Assembly (NCBI GenBank): GCA_030374765.1
Contig: JARGXX010000025.1
Coordinates: forward strand, 1,054,001 to 1,118,000
Source: Agarophyton chilense
Lineage: Eukaryota; Rhodophyta; Florideophyceae; Gracilariales; Gracilariaceae
DNA: 64,000 nucleotides
Direction: 5' to 3'
The notes under the pieces are model-generated. The model was not told the origin of the DNA. It did not search any database and worked only from the letters and a program-made list of their open reading frames with translations. The first letter of the stretch is position 1, and each line of letters starts with the position of its first letter. Of this stretch, positions 31,365 to 42,294 are shown piece after piece. The translations under genes and the position numbers were made by a program.

Positions 31365-32544
31365 TGTGACGCAACGCGCCGGGCCCTTATTGAGGACAAG
31401 TAGCCACCCTCCTCCGACCTCCTTACACTAAGCAGTGACGACGCCGTAATAGCTAGCATACTGCCAGGATGGAATACCGTGCATGGCGCTAGGTGTCATA
31501 CGTGTGGCAATGGCCGGCAGCTAGTTCGTGTGGTTGGCACCATACAGTGCTCTGCACTGCTGCCTTGTAATTTTTAATTGTATTTATTAGTTGTAATCTA
31601 TCGTAATGGCTAACTGCTAAGCGGCCGGCTGTACTTGAGCGCCGGGTCGCCGGAGGCTAGACCGAAGTAAAGTCGAAGAGGGAAGAGACGCCTCCGAACT
31701 ACTAGTTCGTGTCTTGAGACTATAGGGTTATCAGACCTTCGTTCCCAGTCGACGCCGACAAGACAGGCAGCATTCTGATCAACTTCTGCAGAGGTATCTC
31801 TCGCGTTTTAGCCTATCGAGTATTCCCCGTCCATTCCTTGCCCTCACGGCCATCGGTCGCCGCGTGGCGCATTGCACTTTCGCTCGGTCTATTGGACCGC
31901 TGGCAGTTCTACTGCCCGAGCAGATTGTAGACCCGTATCCGTTGGATACCGAGGTGTGGATCGGGAGCCTCGGATAAGTGAGTATCACTTCCAGGTGCAG
32001 CTGGTAAAGCCAGGCAGGCGCATTCGTCTGGGCGCTGGTTCAATCCCAGAGCTTGTCCTGCTTTGTTATCGTCACCCGTTGGGTGTGAGTGATTTCCACT
32101 TTGTGGCGCCAGTCGGCATAGCCAAGCAGACGCTCTCGTCTGAGCGCTGGTACAATCTCAGGGCTTGCCCTGCTTTGTTATCGCCACCCGTTGGGTGAAG
32201 TGGTTGGTGCGTCGTTGCCGACGTTAGGGTCGTGGCGCTCGTCCGGGGCTCTGGTACAATCCCGGGGCTCGCCCCGGCTACTCGTCATACGCGGCGTATA
32301 TCCAGGCCGATCACTTGGGTTCGTGTCGGATCGACACCACTCCGAGCACGTCTTCCGGACGCCAAGAGCTCCTGTGGAACGAAAGGAGTCTGTGTCTAGT
32401 CGAAACTCCTCGCCTGTGAGACGACGCCTCTCTTGAGTCGTTGCGGGCTCTAGGGCCAGATAGCCGACCCCGGCTTTACAGGCTCTGCCTGTGCGTAGCT
32501 CTCGCCGCCCGCGGCTGGTCTCCCGAGTAGCGCATTGCGTTACA
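31365..32544 (+). repeat. 5' LTR of element A (1,180 bp)
   Basis: Starts TGTGACGCAACGCG and ends CGCATTGCGTTACA, so the ends form a 14-base inverted repeat with two mismatches and the usual TG...CA termini. Matches the 3' LTR at 41110-42289 along its full length without length change. Contains three diverged internal repeats at 32020-32280. Small ORFs inside it recur in the other LTR and are not genes. Confidence 0.97.
32020..32280 (+). repeat. Three diverged hairpin-prone repeats inside the LTR
   Basis: Units centred on CTGGTTCAATCCCAG (32035), CTGGTACAATCTCAG (32147) and CTGGTACAATCCCGG (32251). Each is followed by a G/C-rich short stem such as GGGGCTCGCCCC, and the first two also by CTGCTTTGTTATCG[C/T]CACCCGTTGGGTG. 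The core resembles a tRNA T arm. The same array is in the 3' LTR at 41765-42025. Role unknown. Confidence 0.75.
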
Positions 32545-32548
32545 TTTC

Positions 32549-32562
32549 TGGTCTCCCGACTT
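32549..32562 (+). promoter_or_regulatory. Primer-binding site of element A
   Basis: TGGTCTCCCGACTT starts four bases after the 5' LTR. TGG complements the CCA end of a tRNA, so the primer tRNA should end AAGTCGGGAGACCA. Element C has the nearly identical TGGTCTCCCAACTT in the same place. I cannot identify the tRNA. Confidence 0.85.
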
Positions 32563-32648
32563 AAAAACACAAGAGACTACGCAGTCTCACTTCTTCAAAT
32601 TCAAGGAGATACTCGTCTTGTTGCCCAGGTCGTCACCCGGACCCAGTC

Positions 32649-34966
32649 ATGAGCACCCGATCAGGTGCTTCCTTCAGGCGTTCGACTTCGAACGACAATC
32701 AGTCCGTTTTGGGCAGTGGTCGAGAGGCTAGTTCTACAAAGAACAACGCCTCAGCACTCAGCGGAAGCAAACCCCCGAAACTTTTCCGAGTTGCCCAGTT
32801 AGACCATGGCCCGACGCCCGGGGAGGTGCAGTCAGCGACTGCGAGAGATGCTGCCTCCTCACCCTCCCCAGGCGTGGAAGAACCTTCTTCCTCCGGACCC
32901 GCAGGTCCTAGTGTGCCAGTGAACACACCATCGGTAGCCCTTGCTATCTCGCCTAGGGGGGAGTTCACTCCCCTTCCCTTACCGAGGCTGGACCCCCCAG
33001 CGAAACAGTCTACGACGACTGATACCGTTCGTCCCAGTAAGGTGTTTCCCTCTGAAAAGGTCTTCATGCCCCACCCTCGGGAGGAATTCCCATCAACGTG
33101 GATGAAACCCCATCCCCAAGACTTCCAATGGACGTAGTACCGGTGCATGTCCGACAGCTCGTCGTTGCCGAGGTCGTAGACCTCGTGCCCAGGCTCGTGA
33201 CCCAGCAGGTGAACGAGGCTGAGCGGAGTTGGAGGGAATCCCTCGAAGCTCGACTCGCCGAACTAACTGTAACGGTTGTAGGTGAAGTGCAAGCTGCGCT
33301 GCAACAACGCCTTCAATCTTTTCTTGCGATCGAGATCCCCCGCCAGGTGTTGCATGCCACACAACGAGGAGGTGTCACTTCTAATGGACAGGAGCTCCAG
33401 GGCCTGGAGACTCGAATTGTCAACCTGGACAAGAAGGTTGAGGACCTAGAGTTCCAACGAGCTGCCCTGCAAGACCAGGTGGCATTCCTTATGAAGCATG
33501 GTACTTCTCCATCAGAAGGTGAGGTTCCCTCACACAAGCCCAGGGCTTCCAAAGCCAAGCAGGAGCGCAAACGCTCTAAGGTGAAGCGCAAATCCGGTTC
33601 GGAATCTTCGTCCACGGATGATACATCATCCTCGAGCTCAGAGTCCGGTGCGGACTTGCGGAAGCATAATCTCGCAGAGATTAACCCTGCCAATAGCCGC
33701 TTCAAGAAAGTCTTGTCGTACAAGACATATCGGTTAGGTATTCGAGCAACAAGCGAGAGCTCGAAAGTTAAGCGACGTGTCGCTTCTATGGTCAAGCGGT
33801 TCAATACCACCATGGCGAACCGTCGGTTCGACGGAGCAGATCCTATGTCAGTCCTGACCTTTTTAGCCGCGTTCAAACGCGAGGTCAATAACAACGGAAT
33901 CTCCGAAGGTATGGCAAAGTTAGTACTCCCGTACTTCCTGACGGGGTATGCCCGTATAGCGTACGACAGTGCTTTGCACGTGGACGCGATTGACGATTCC
34001 TCCACGGGAATCAAGTCATGGCCAGAGGCTATGCAATGGCTGCTACGCAGCTACGCGAAGGATGAGTATATCCAGGATCTAGTACGTGATCTCCGATTAC
34101 TACGCCAGAGGGCTGGTGAGACTGAGCAGTCTTTCGGACAGCGTGTCCGCCTGAAGTTCTCGAGACTTGGTGGGGTTTATTCACAGGAAGAGCAAATTGC
34201 TTCCTTTATCGAAGGGCTCTTGCCCAGCGTCGCTTCGTGTGTGACACGAGGCCGCCAGCTCCACCGCGATCGATTTACGACCTTGGACGCTGTGGTTGAA
34301 CTGGCTATGTCTCATGGACATACGTCACGGCTGACGCGACCGCTCAGGCATCCGTTGAATGTAAAGCCGTATCAGGCTAAGGCACCGGTGATGTCACTGG
34401 AGGGTACGACCCTTTCCACCGATACGGCCTTGACAGGCCGTATTCTTGGCGACGACGCCATACTGCATATCGACACCGATGTAGAGGGTCCGCCTACGGA
34501 CCCAAGCTACAGTTGTAGCACAACAGAGGCGGAAACCCTTCCGCAATCTGACCCGTTGGGACAGAGTGACCCCGTGCTTCCGGTAGTGTCAAACTATAAC
34601 CCCCGTATGGAGGAGTGGGCGCAGCCCAAGCGCGTGGGATGGGTTGATCGAAGGCTCCAGCGAAGCCAGCATGCGCCGCGACGCGAAGCTTACGGAGCTT
34701 GTTACTTGCGCGCCAATCCCGACCACGTGGTTGCTGATTGCGAGTGGATCACTCCGGCCATGCGAGCGCAGGCTCGACAGCGTATAATGGAGGCCTCTCC
34801 AGAGATAGCGGCAAGGATGCCGGCGATGGTCTACTTCGTGGCAGGACTCACGCCTCCACGAAGAGGATACCAGGCCCTACGACCTAGCGCGGTGTCCGCG
34901 CAACCCCAGGTCCTTCGCAAGGACAACGCTGAGCCCCAAGCTGAGGGAAACGTCCCCCGGACTTAG
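32649..34966 (+). pseudogene. gag of element A (frame-disrupted)
   Basis: Starts MSTRSGASFRRSTSNDN. The first frame ends at 33137, and the rest continues in the -1 frame up to TAG at 34964; the change must occur between about 33062 and 33137 and looks like a one-base deletion. After an N-terminal Ser/Pro-rich region comes a coiled coil (LETRIVNLDKKVEDLEFQR), a basic and Ser-rich hinge, and a retrotransposon Gag capsid-like region (FDGADPMSVLTFLAAFKREV to about ELAMSHGHTS). The C-terminal zinc knuckle reads CYLRANPDHVVADC, where the second Cys of CCHC is Arg (codon at 34709-34711). Homologous to gag of element C, whose knuckle is intact. Confidence 0.85.
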
Positions 34967-34996
34967 AGGCCCAAGTCTCCTCTTCTAAGACTCCGG
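34945..34996 (+). promoter_or_regulatory. -1 ribosomal frameshift signal between gag and pol
   Basis: GGGAAAC at 34945-34951 lies in gag frame as G-GGA-AAC, the X-XXY-YYZ form. Five bases later CCGGACTTAGA (34957-34967) can pair with TCTAAG (34984-34989) and TCCGG (34992-34996), giving an 11-bp stem with a 2-base bulge and a 16-base loop. The gag stop (34964-34966) lies in the stem. After slippage the frame is open into protease-pol without interruption to 36186. Confidence 0.85.
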
Positions 34997-37900
34997 ATAT
35001 CAGAGACGAAGGTGACGAAATCGTTACCAAGTGTCTATTAGACAAGTGTGCGGAAGTTGTTACGCCGCAACAGGACCCCGTCCTCAAAATAGGATGCTTC
35101 AACTACAAAGTTGTAGCCCGTGTGGGCTTTACCAAAGACGATGCCATGGAGGTTTTATCCGTATTTAATACAGGGGCCGCTCCCAACCTCATCCACCAGG
35201 ATGCAGTTCCGGGGTTGTGGATAACCCCATTGGCACCCGCTCAGAAGTCCCTTGGACTTAACGACGCAGGAGGGCATGCCCTCAAAATACGCGGCACCAC
35301 CGTGCTAACCGTCCGCATCGCGGATTATCTGGCACGCGTGCCATTCCTGGTCGCCGAACGTCTGAGTACAGACGTGATCCTAGGATGTGATTTCATCGAT
35401 AAGCATGTTGACGCTATCCACCCTAAGAGGGGGACCCTATATATGAGTAACTACTCATCTGTTCCGATATACCGACGACCGGCATCTAATTGGCGTCGCA
35501 CGCCACCGAAGGGTGAGGGAAAGAAGCTAAAGAAGGACCCCTTCTACCATTGCAGACGTATTCACGTCGCACGGAAGATAGCCCTTTCTCCTAGCTCTGA
35601 AACCATCGTCTTGGCGAGGTGCGCCGATGGAGGAAGTTTCTTCCTCCAGCCAGAAGAGAAGCTCTTCGACAAATATCGCGTTCGTCTGGCGAATGGCGTC
35701 GCGAACGTTCGCAGCAACAGACCGTTCAGAGTTATTGTCGCCAACTTCGCTCGTCACGAAGTGACGCTTTGTAAAGGACAACTCCTTGGTCGTGCTGTTC
35801 CGCAGCGCCCGTCAGACATCTACGCAATCCTGCAAGATCGACAACCCGAGGAACCGGAACCCGGAAACCTCAGGCCACACCCGGCATGTGACACTAGGGA
35901 GTCGCGGACGACCGAGCCTCCAACGAGCCTCTTGGACTCGATAGATCTCTCGGAGATCTCGCCAAAGAGGCAGCGTGCCGTGAAAGAGATGCTTGGTAAG
36001 CATGAAGACATGTGGAGCGGTAAGCTTGGAGAGATTCGAGGTCCTCCTCATCGGATCAAGTTGATGTCAGGGGCAACCCCTGTTCACTCGCAGCCTTATC
36101 GAGCTGGACCGAAGATTAGAGAACACGAGTTCGCCGAAGTTAAGCGTATGCTTGATGCAGGTGTCATCGAACCGGCCAGGTCAGAGTGAGCAAGCCCAGT
36201 TGTCTTTGTTCCGAAACCCGACGGAAGCCTACGCTTCTGCGTAGATTATAGGCGCCTCAACGCCCTTACCGTGAAGGATACCTATCCCCTACCCCGCATA
36301 GACGAGTGTCTTGACAGCTTGGGCGAGGCCCAGTTCTTTACCACGCTAGATTGCAATAGCGGGTATTGGCAACTGTCCGTCGCGCCTGAAGATCAGGACA
36401 AAACCACGTTCACGTGTCACGCAGGGACCTATAGGTTCACTCGTATGCCCTTTGGGCTTTGCAACGCCCCAGCAACGTTCCAGAGAATCGTGGATATCCT
36501 GCTAGCAGGATTCAAATGGCAATGTTGCCTGGTGTATATTGATGATGTCATCATCTTCTCCAAAAATGCGGACGAACACATACGACATGTGGACGAGATA
36601 CTCACTGTTCTCATAAACGCAGGGTTAACCCTGAAGTTGAAGAAGTGTCACTTCTTTCGGAGGTCAGTAGATTACCTTGGCCACGTACTCAAACCGGGCC
36701 TGTTGGAAGTTGCCACGAAGAATCTTGAGGCGCTCCAGGAGGCGCGACCACCTGCGACGCAGACTGCAGTTCGATCCTTTCTCGGAATGTGCCACGTCTA
36801 CCGACGTTTTGTGCGAAATTTCGCGAAAGTTGCTGCACCGGTGACGGAGCTTACGAAGAAAGAGGTTTCACCTCGATTGCCGCAGCTCACAGCTGAGCAG
36901 TTAGAAGCGTTCGAAATGCTTAAGCAAGCACTGACGCACGCGCCAGTGTTAAAGCTACCAAGGGCAGACCGCCCGTTTACGGTGGAGACCGATGCCAGTG
37001 CTGGCCAGATTGGTTGCGTCTTGACGCAAGTTCATAACTAAATCCGTCATCCAGTTGGGTATTGGAGCTGGACCTTGTCCGCCACCGAGAGGAGATACTC
37101 CACTACGGAGCAAGAATGTCTCGCAGTTGTGTGGGCGCTGACCATATTTCGGCCTTACTTAGAGCGCACGCACTTCACAGTGATCAGCGACCACCAGTCC
37201 TTGAGATGGCTTCTCGGATTGTCGGACTCCGACGCGAATAGCCGCCTAACTAGATGGAGGTTACGCCTCGCTGAGTATGATTACGAAGTCATTTACAAGA
37301 AGGGCTCGGAAAACCGAGCGGCCGATGCGTTGTCGCGCATGCCCACAGATGGTGAGACCGCTATGAGACCTTCAGAGGATATACCCTGTTTTGTGTGTGA
37401 GCCGGAGGCTACAGGCCCGAGCATCACGTTCTGCAATGCCTCGCATCCTTGGGATGCCGCCCTCGACGTTGAAGAACATGAGCTGACGGCGGTTTCGCTA
37501 GAAGAATTGCTCGCCGAGCAAGCCACAGACTCGTTCTGTGAGGACATGAGAGAACGATCTCTCCATGACTCCAAATGCCGTGTGTACGCGGACCATGATG
37601 GACTATTAGTACGCAAAGCTAGAATAGATCAAAGCGAGCAGGTGCTTACACCAAAATTGCTAAGGGAGCGCGTGATGCATATGCATCATTACCCCCGTGT
37701 CGCAGGACACCCGGGAGGACGAAGGATGTACGCCACGATGCGTCGACGCTATTACTGGCCAAGCATGGCTGCCGATGTGTACCGTTTGGTCAACGAGTGT
37801 GACTCGTGTGTGAAGGAGAGGATTTCTCTTGTGAGAAAAAGCTCCCGATTGAAGCTGTTCCCGGCGACCGCACCGCTGGAAAGTGTCGCGATCGACATCC

Positions 37901-39009
37901 TGGGGCCACTTCAGACTACGAGTAGAGGTAGTCGTTACTTGCTGGTGATCTGTGACCGCTTCACAAAGTTGACGAAGACCATCCCTTTGTCGAACACCGA
38001 TGCGTTCGCAATTGCAAGGGCGTTCTGCACCCATTGGGTGTTTGTCTACGGACCACCCGTCACTGTCCTGTCGGACAATGGATCTAACTTCGCCTCGAAG
38101 TTCTTTCAGAGCGCTTGCCAAATCCTTGGCATCAAGAACCTCTTCACGTCCACGTACCATCCGCAGACCAACGGTCAAGTCGAGAGGTTCAACCGAACCA
38201 TGTTGTCTGCCTTGAGGCATTATGTTGCTGAGCATCAGCACAACTGGGACCCTTACAGCGATGCGCTGACCTTTGGGTACAATACACAAGTCCATTCTAG
38301 CACCGGCCATTCCCCGTTCGAGTTGGTACTCGCTAACGCCCCGGAGCCGCTGGCTCTACAGAGACTCGGAACCCTAAAAGGGAAGGCTCCTCGCGAGATT
38401 AAGATGCAGTTTTTGACACAGCTGCGTCAACTGCTGTCGCGCGCGACCGGTGCCTTAACTAAAGCGCAGCAACGCTACAAGCAGCGGTACGATGCTCGCG
38501 TCGTTGAGAAGCGAATGCCGGAACCCGGTACGTATGTGTACCTGCGGAGGCACTTAGACCCTAGGGAGCCAGAGGTTCCAGGTGAGAAGATCTCCCGTAA
38601 ATTGAGACGAAAGGTCGTTGGACCTTACAAGGTCATCAGCGGTGACGAGGAAAACCACACGGTGCTTATTGAGAACGAAGAACTAGAGGAGCGTCATGAC
38701 TTGGACCACGTAGTCATTGGGGTGTCTAAGCCGCCCGCTGTGACCGGAGATGACGAAAGCGTCATAGACAAGATAGTGGGTCATACCCAGGGAGCGGCGG
38801 AGGAACGCGAGTACAAAGTTCGGTGGCTCGGATATACAGCAGAGGAAGACACCTTCCACACCGCTGATAGCCTGCCGTGGAACCTCGTGGCTCGCTACTG
38901 CCGACGACGGAAGATCAGCGTCCCCGACCGGGATGAGATACTTCTGCGAGCTAACCATGGCTCCACTCATGACCTAGTGGAACCCGCTGAGGCAAACTCG
39001 CAAGTGTAA
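34951..39009 (+). pseudogene. pol of element A: protease, RT, RNase H, integrase, chromodomain
   Basis: Read in the -1 frame after gag. Protease near 35155-35430 has FNTGAAPNLI, with Asn (AAT at 35167) at the catalytic Asp position. RT about 36200-36760: FCVDYRRLNALTV, LDCNSGYWQ, MPFGLCNAPATFQR and the YIDD box. RNase H about 36960-37340: TVETDASAGQIG, STTEQECLAVVWAL, SDHQSLRWLL. Integrase about 37660-38560: HHCC zinc finger (HMHHYPRVAGHPGGRRM with CDSC), DDE core (AIDILGP, LSDNGSNF, QTNGQVERFNRTM). Chromodomain about 38760-38910 (EREYKVRWLGYTAEEDTF). In-frame TGA at 36187-36189 and TAA at 37039-37041 inactivate it. Both are easily explained by C-to-T or G-to-A changes. Confidence 0.95.
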
Positions 39010-39184
39010 ACACAACACTGAAACTGTTGGACCTGTGCGGGCTTCCCGCTATTGCGGCCGGAGCAGAGCCTGTACCAATCCCAACACATTCGCTAGATGG
39101 CTAACCTACTGGAATGATAGAGCAAAGGAGGCAAGAAGGTGTTTAAGGGAACGCATTTGTTTTATGAAAAGAAGGTTTTGCCAG

Positions 39185-41005
39185 CTACACTTGAGATAAT
39201 TCCTCCTCAGTATCTAGGAGTTCGTCCCCAGGGGCCGTCGACGGCCCTGCAGGCACGGCAGTACTGCTGATATCAGGGATAGCCCCCGTAGTCGAAGTGG
39301 TTGGTGCGGCTACTGCAGCAGGTCCCGGCGTTGACGAAGGGTTGTTGGCCATCCTGGCCTGGAGTTGAGCAAGGCTCGTCACCCCGTAGGCCTTGAGGGC
39401 ATCCAGTAGAGCTGCAGCGGAGTTCTCTTTTGCAAGCTCACTTGGCGGTGCGGGCACCAATCGAAGTTTTGGCCGTTAAACCAACGGTTGGTCGACCATG
39501 TCGACATCCTTCGGTTCGGAGGCTAGCTTCGCTAGTTGTTGGCGACGCCATTCTGCAAGGCGTACCGAGTTCGTCGAGTTCGACGAGGTAGATACCCGGC
39601 CTACAGACAGAGGAGCGATGAAGTCCGCCCGCGGATTCTTCACAACGAGGTTGCCTCCTTTGTCATGGATGACTAGGTATCGTTCTGGAATGTCCAGAGT
39701 CCAAAGGATTGGGTTGAAGACAACCCAATCACAGCCGCGCTGCACCGGAGTTGCTCCATCGTTGTGGACAGGGCGCATTGCGCCACACATTCGGACGCGT
39801 GGCGTCGCAGAGAAGTCAGGAAACACCCCATCTTTTGGAAGAGAAGACCACCAGGTCTTGTCGATAAATTCGAGTAGAGTCTCCAGACTCTTCGCTTCGG
39901 CGTTGCATCGCTCGTCATCAGCCAGATCGGGCTTGACGCCAGTGAGATTAAGATCTCTTATGTCCTTGCGTACCGGTGGAGGGATCCACCATAAGCGACC
40001 CGCGCGGGCCTCATAGATGAGATGGCGTGCCACCGAGCAGGCCCATTCAGTGCGGAGCACTGTTTGGTATCCAGGATACGTGGTGAAGTATGAGCCACGG
40101 TAGACGACTACCGGCGGAATTTTGTTGAAGAACCCGTAGGGGACTTCAACTTGCTCCCACCACGATGCCAAAGGCCATGATATGTCGCGGATTACATCTT
40201 TCTGGGAGCAGTCGACCTCGACTTGGTGGTAGGCTACCAGAACCTGGTAATTATGTCGGCGCATGCGCTCGAATTGTCGCCAAGAATGTGGCGTGTACGT
40301 CATGATTTGGTCGAGCCAAGCGTCCATCGGAGGTAGTACCCTTGCGACAAAGTCGCCTGACGCATCGCGCCTACAGGGGTCGAGGACCCAATTGGCTCCG
40401 TTGTCACGGATGACCGTCGGAGGCAGCACCCGGAGTATTTTCGGATTCCGTAGGATGCGCTCAATCTCCTCGGCACCCATGCCGTTGTGGACTTCCTCGA
40501 AGGTGGTCAGCCAGGGAATCCCCTCATCATCCTCGCAGAGGTACGGGAAAGGCAAGCAAAGCTTGTGAACCAGAGGGCGGTCATCCGCCCAACTTTCAAC
40601 CCTGTTCAGGAAGCTTTCGCGTAGTGTGCTTGCTACGTACGGTTCATCCGCCGGACGTCTGTAGAACTCGATGTCTACCCGGCCGATGAAGTCATCCGAA
40701 ATTAAGCGGCGGAACGCGGCAGGACGCGCTCGTCGTTCGATTAGCAGCCGCAAGAAGTGACGGCGACCCCACACGGTCAGGTCCGATGAAGGATGGCTAG
40801 CCATCTCTCTGAAGGTGTATGAGCGGAAGCACTCCTCGATGTCTGCGACATCTCGTAGCCATGTGGCTACTTTCGCGAGTCCTATTGGGACTTCAGGACG
40901 AGACAAGGTTGTCTCTGAGGCCCAGCGAACCCGTTGAAGCGATCGATCGAAGAGCGGTTCACGGTGGCCATCGCGGCGGCGCTTGCAGGGATCCGTTCTT
41001 ATCAT
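39185..41005 (-). CDS. Antisense ORF of element A, 606 codons, one internal stop
   Basis: Lies wholly inside element A between pol and the 3' LTR but on the other strand. ATG at 41005 (MIRTDPCKRRRDGHREPLFD), only 105 bases from the 3' LTR, so a promoter in or beside that LTR must be used. The frame is open for 509 codons to TAA at 39476-39478, then continues in the same frame to 39185 with a Pro/Ala/Ser-rich and acidic tail (TEEELSQV). The main part is globular and Trp-rich, for example RAGRLWWIPPPVRKD, HSWRQFERMRRHNYQ and DISWPLASWWEQVEVPYGFF. No known domain recognised: not envelope-like (no membrane helices or signal peptide). Similar in place and partly in motif order to the element B antisense ORF. 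Confidence 0.75.
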
Positions 41006-41096
41006 ACTGTGCGTGGCACAGTTGAAGCAATATCAGCGATGCTGTGCTGTCTTGTGATCGGGATCACTCTTGGCTGTAGCGGGGACGCTACAAGCT

Positions 41097-41109
41097 GAGA
41101 AGGGGGTGA
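41097..41109 (+). promoter_or_regulatory. Polypurine tract of element A
   Basis: GAGAAGGGGGTGA directly before the 3' LTR; the expected primer site for plus-strand synthesis. Confidence 0.8.
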
Positions 41110-42289
41110 TGTGGCGCAACGCGCCGGGCCCTGATTGAGGACAAGTAGCCACCCTCCTCCGACCTCCTTACACTAAGCAGTGACGACGCCGTAATAGCTG
41201 GCATACTGCCAGGATGGAATACCGTGCATGGCGCTAGGTGTCATACGTGTGGCAATGGCCGGCAGCTAGTTCGTGTGGTTGGCACCATACAGTGCTCTGC
41301 ACTGCTGCCTTGTAATTTTTAACTGTATTTATTAGTTGTAATCTATCGTAATGGCTAACTGCTAAGCGGCCGGCGGTACTTGAGCGCCGGGTCGCCGGGG
41401 GCTAGACCAAAGTAAAGTCGAAGAGGGGAGAGACGCCTCCGAACTACTAGTTCGTGTCTTGAGACTATAGGGTTATCAGACCTTCGTTCCCAGTCGACGC
41501 CGACAAGACAGGCAGCATTCTGATCAACTTCTGCAGAGGTATCTCTCGCGTTTTAGCCTATCGAGTATTCCCCGTCCATTCCTTGCCCTCACGGCCATCG
41601 GTCGCCGCGTGGCGCATTGCATTTTCGCTCGGTCTATTGGACCGCTGGCAGTTCTACTGCCCGAGCAGATTGTAGACCCGTATCCGTTGGATACCGAGGT
41701 GTGGATCGGGAGCCTCGGATAAGTGAGTATCACTTCCAGGTACAGCTGGTAAAGCCAGGCAGGCACATTCGTCTGGGCGCTGGTTCAATCCCAGAGCTTT
41801 TCCTGCTTTGTTATCGTCACCCGTTGGGTGTGAGTGATTTCCACTTTGTGGCGCCAGTCGGCATAGCCAAGCAGACGCTCTCGTCTGAGCGCTGGTACAA
41901 TCTCAGGGCTTGCCCTGCTTTGTTATCGCCACCCGTTGGGTGAAGTGGTTGGTGCGTCGTTGCCGACGTTAGGGTCGTGGCGCTCGTCCGGGGCTCTGGT
42001 ACAATCCCGGGGCTCGCCCTGGCTACTCGTCATACGCGGCGTATATCCAGGCCGATCACTTGGGTTCGTGTCGGATCGACACCACTCCGAGCACGTCTTC
42101 CGGACGCCAAGAGCTCCTGTGGAACGATAGGAGTCTGTGTCTAGTCGACACTCCTCGCCTGTGAGACGACGCCTCTCTTGAGTCGTTGCGGGCTCTAGGG
42201 CCAGATAGCCGACCCCGGCTTTACAGGCTCTGCCTGTGCGTAGCTCTCGCCGCCCGCAGCTGGTCTCCCGAGTAGCGCATTGCGTTACA
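41110..42289 (+). repeat. 3' LTR of element A (1,180 bp)
   Basis: Same length as the 5' LTR, starting TGTGGCGCAACGCG and ending CGCATTGCGTTACA. Roughly fifteen single-base differences, mostly transitions, and no indel by eye. Confidence 0.97.
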
Positions 42290-42294
42290 ATAGT
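42290..42294. repeat. Right target-site duplication ATAGT of element A
   Basis: Matches 31360-31364 exactly and resumes the chromodomain reading of element B. Confidence 0.95.

Larger units (their letters stand above)
31365..42289 (+). mobile_element. Element A: full-length Ty3/gypsy chromovirus, 10,925 bp
   Basis: Bounded by equal 1,180-bp LTRs and a 5-bp duplication. Order: 5' LTR, primer-binding site, gag (32649-34966), -1 frameshift signal, protease, reverse transcriptase, RNase H, integrase and chromodomain (to 39009), antisense ORF (41005-39185), polypurine tract, 3' LTR. It is inactive as it stands: gag frame change near 33.08-33.14 kb, stops in pol at 36187 and 37039, Asp to Asn in the protease active site, and a stop in the antisense ORF. 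The LTRs differ at only about fifteen positions by my reading, so insertion is fairly recent. Inserted in opposite orientation into element B. Confidence 0.96.

Noticed and set aside
31872..32198. 108-codon ORF inside the 5' LTR, repeated at 41617-41943
   Set aside because: Conserved only because the LTRs are copies; no start context or domain, and it crosses the hairpin repeats.
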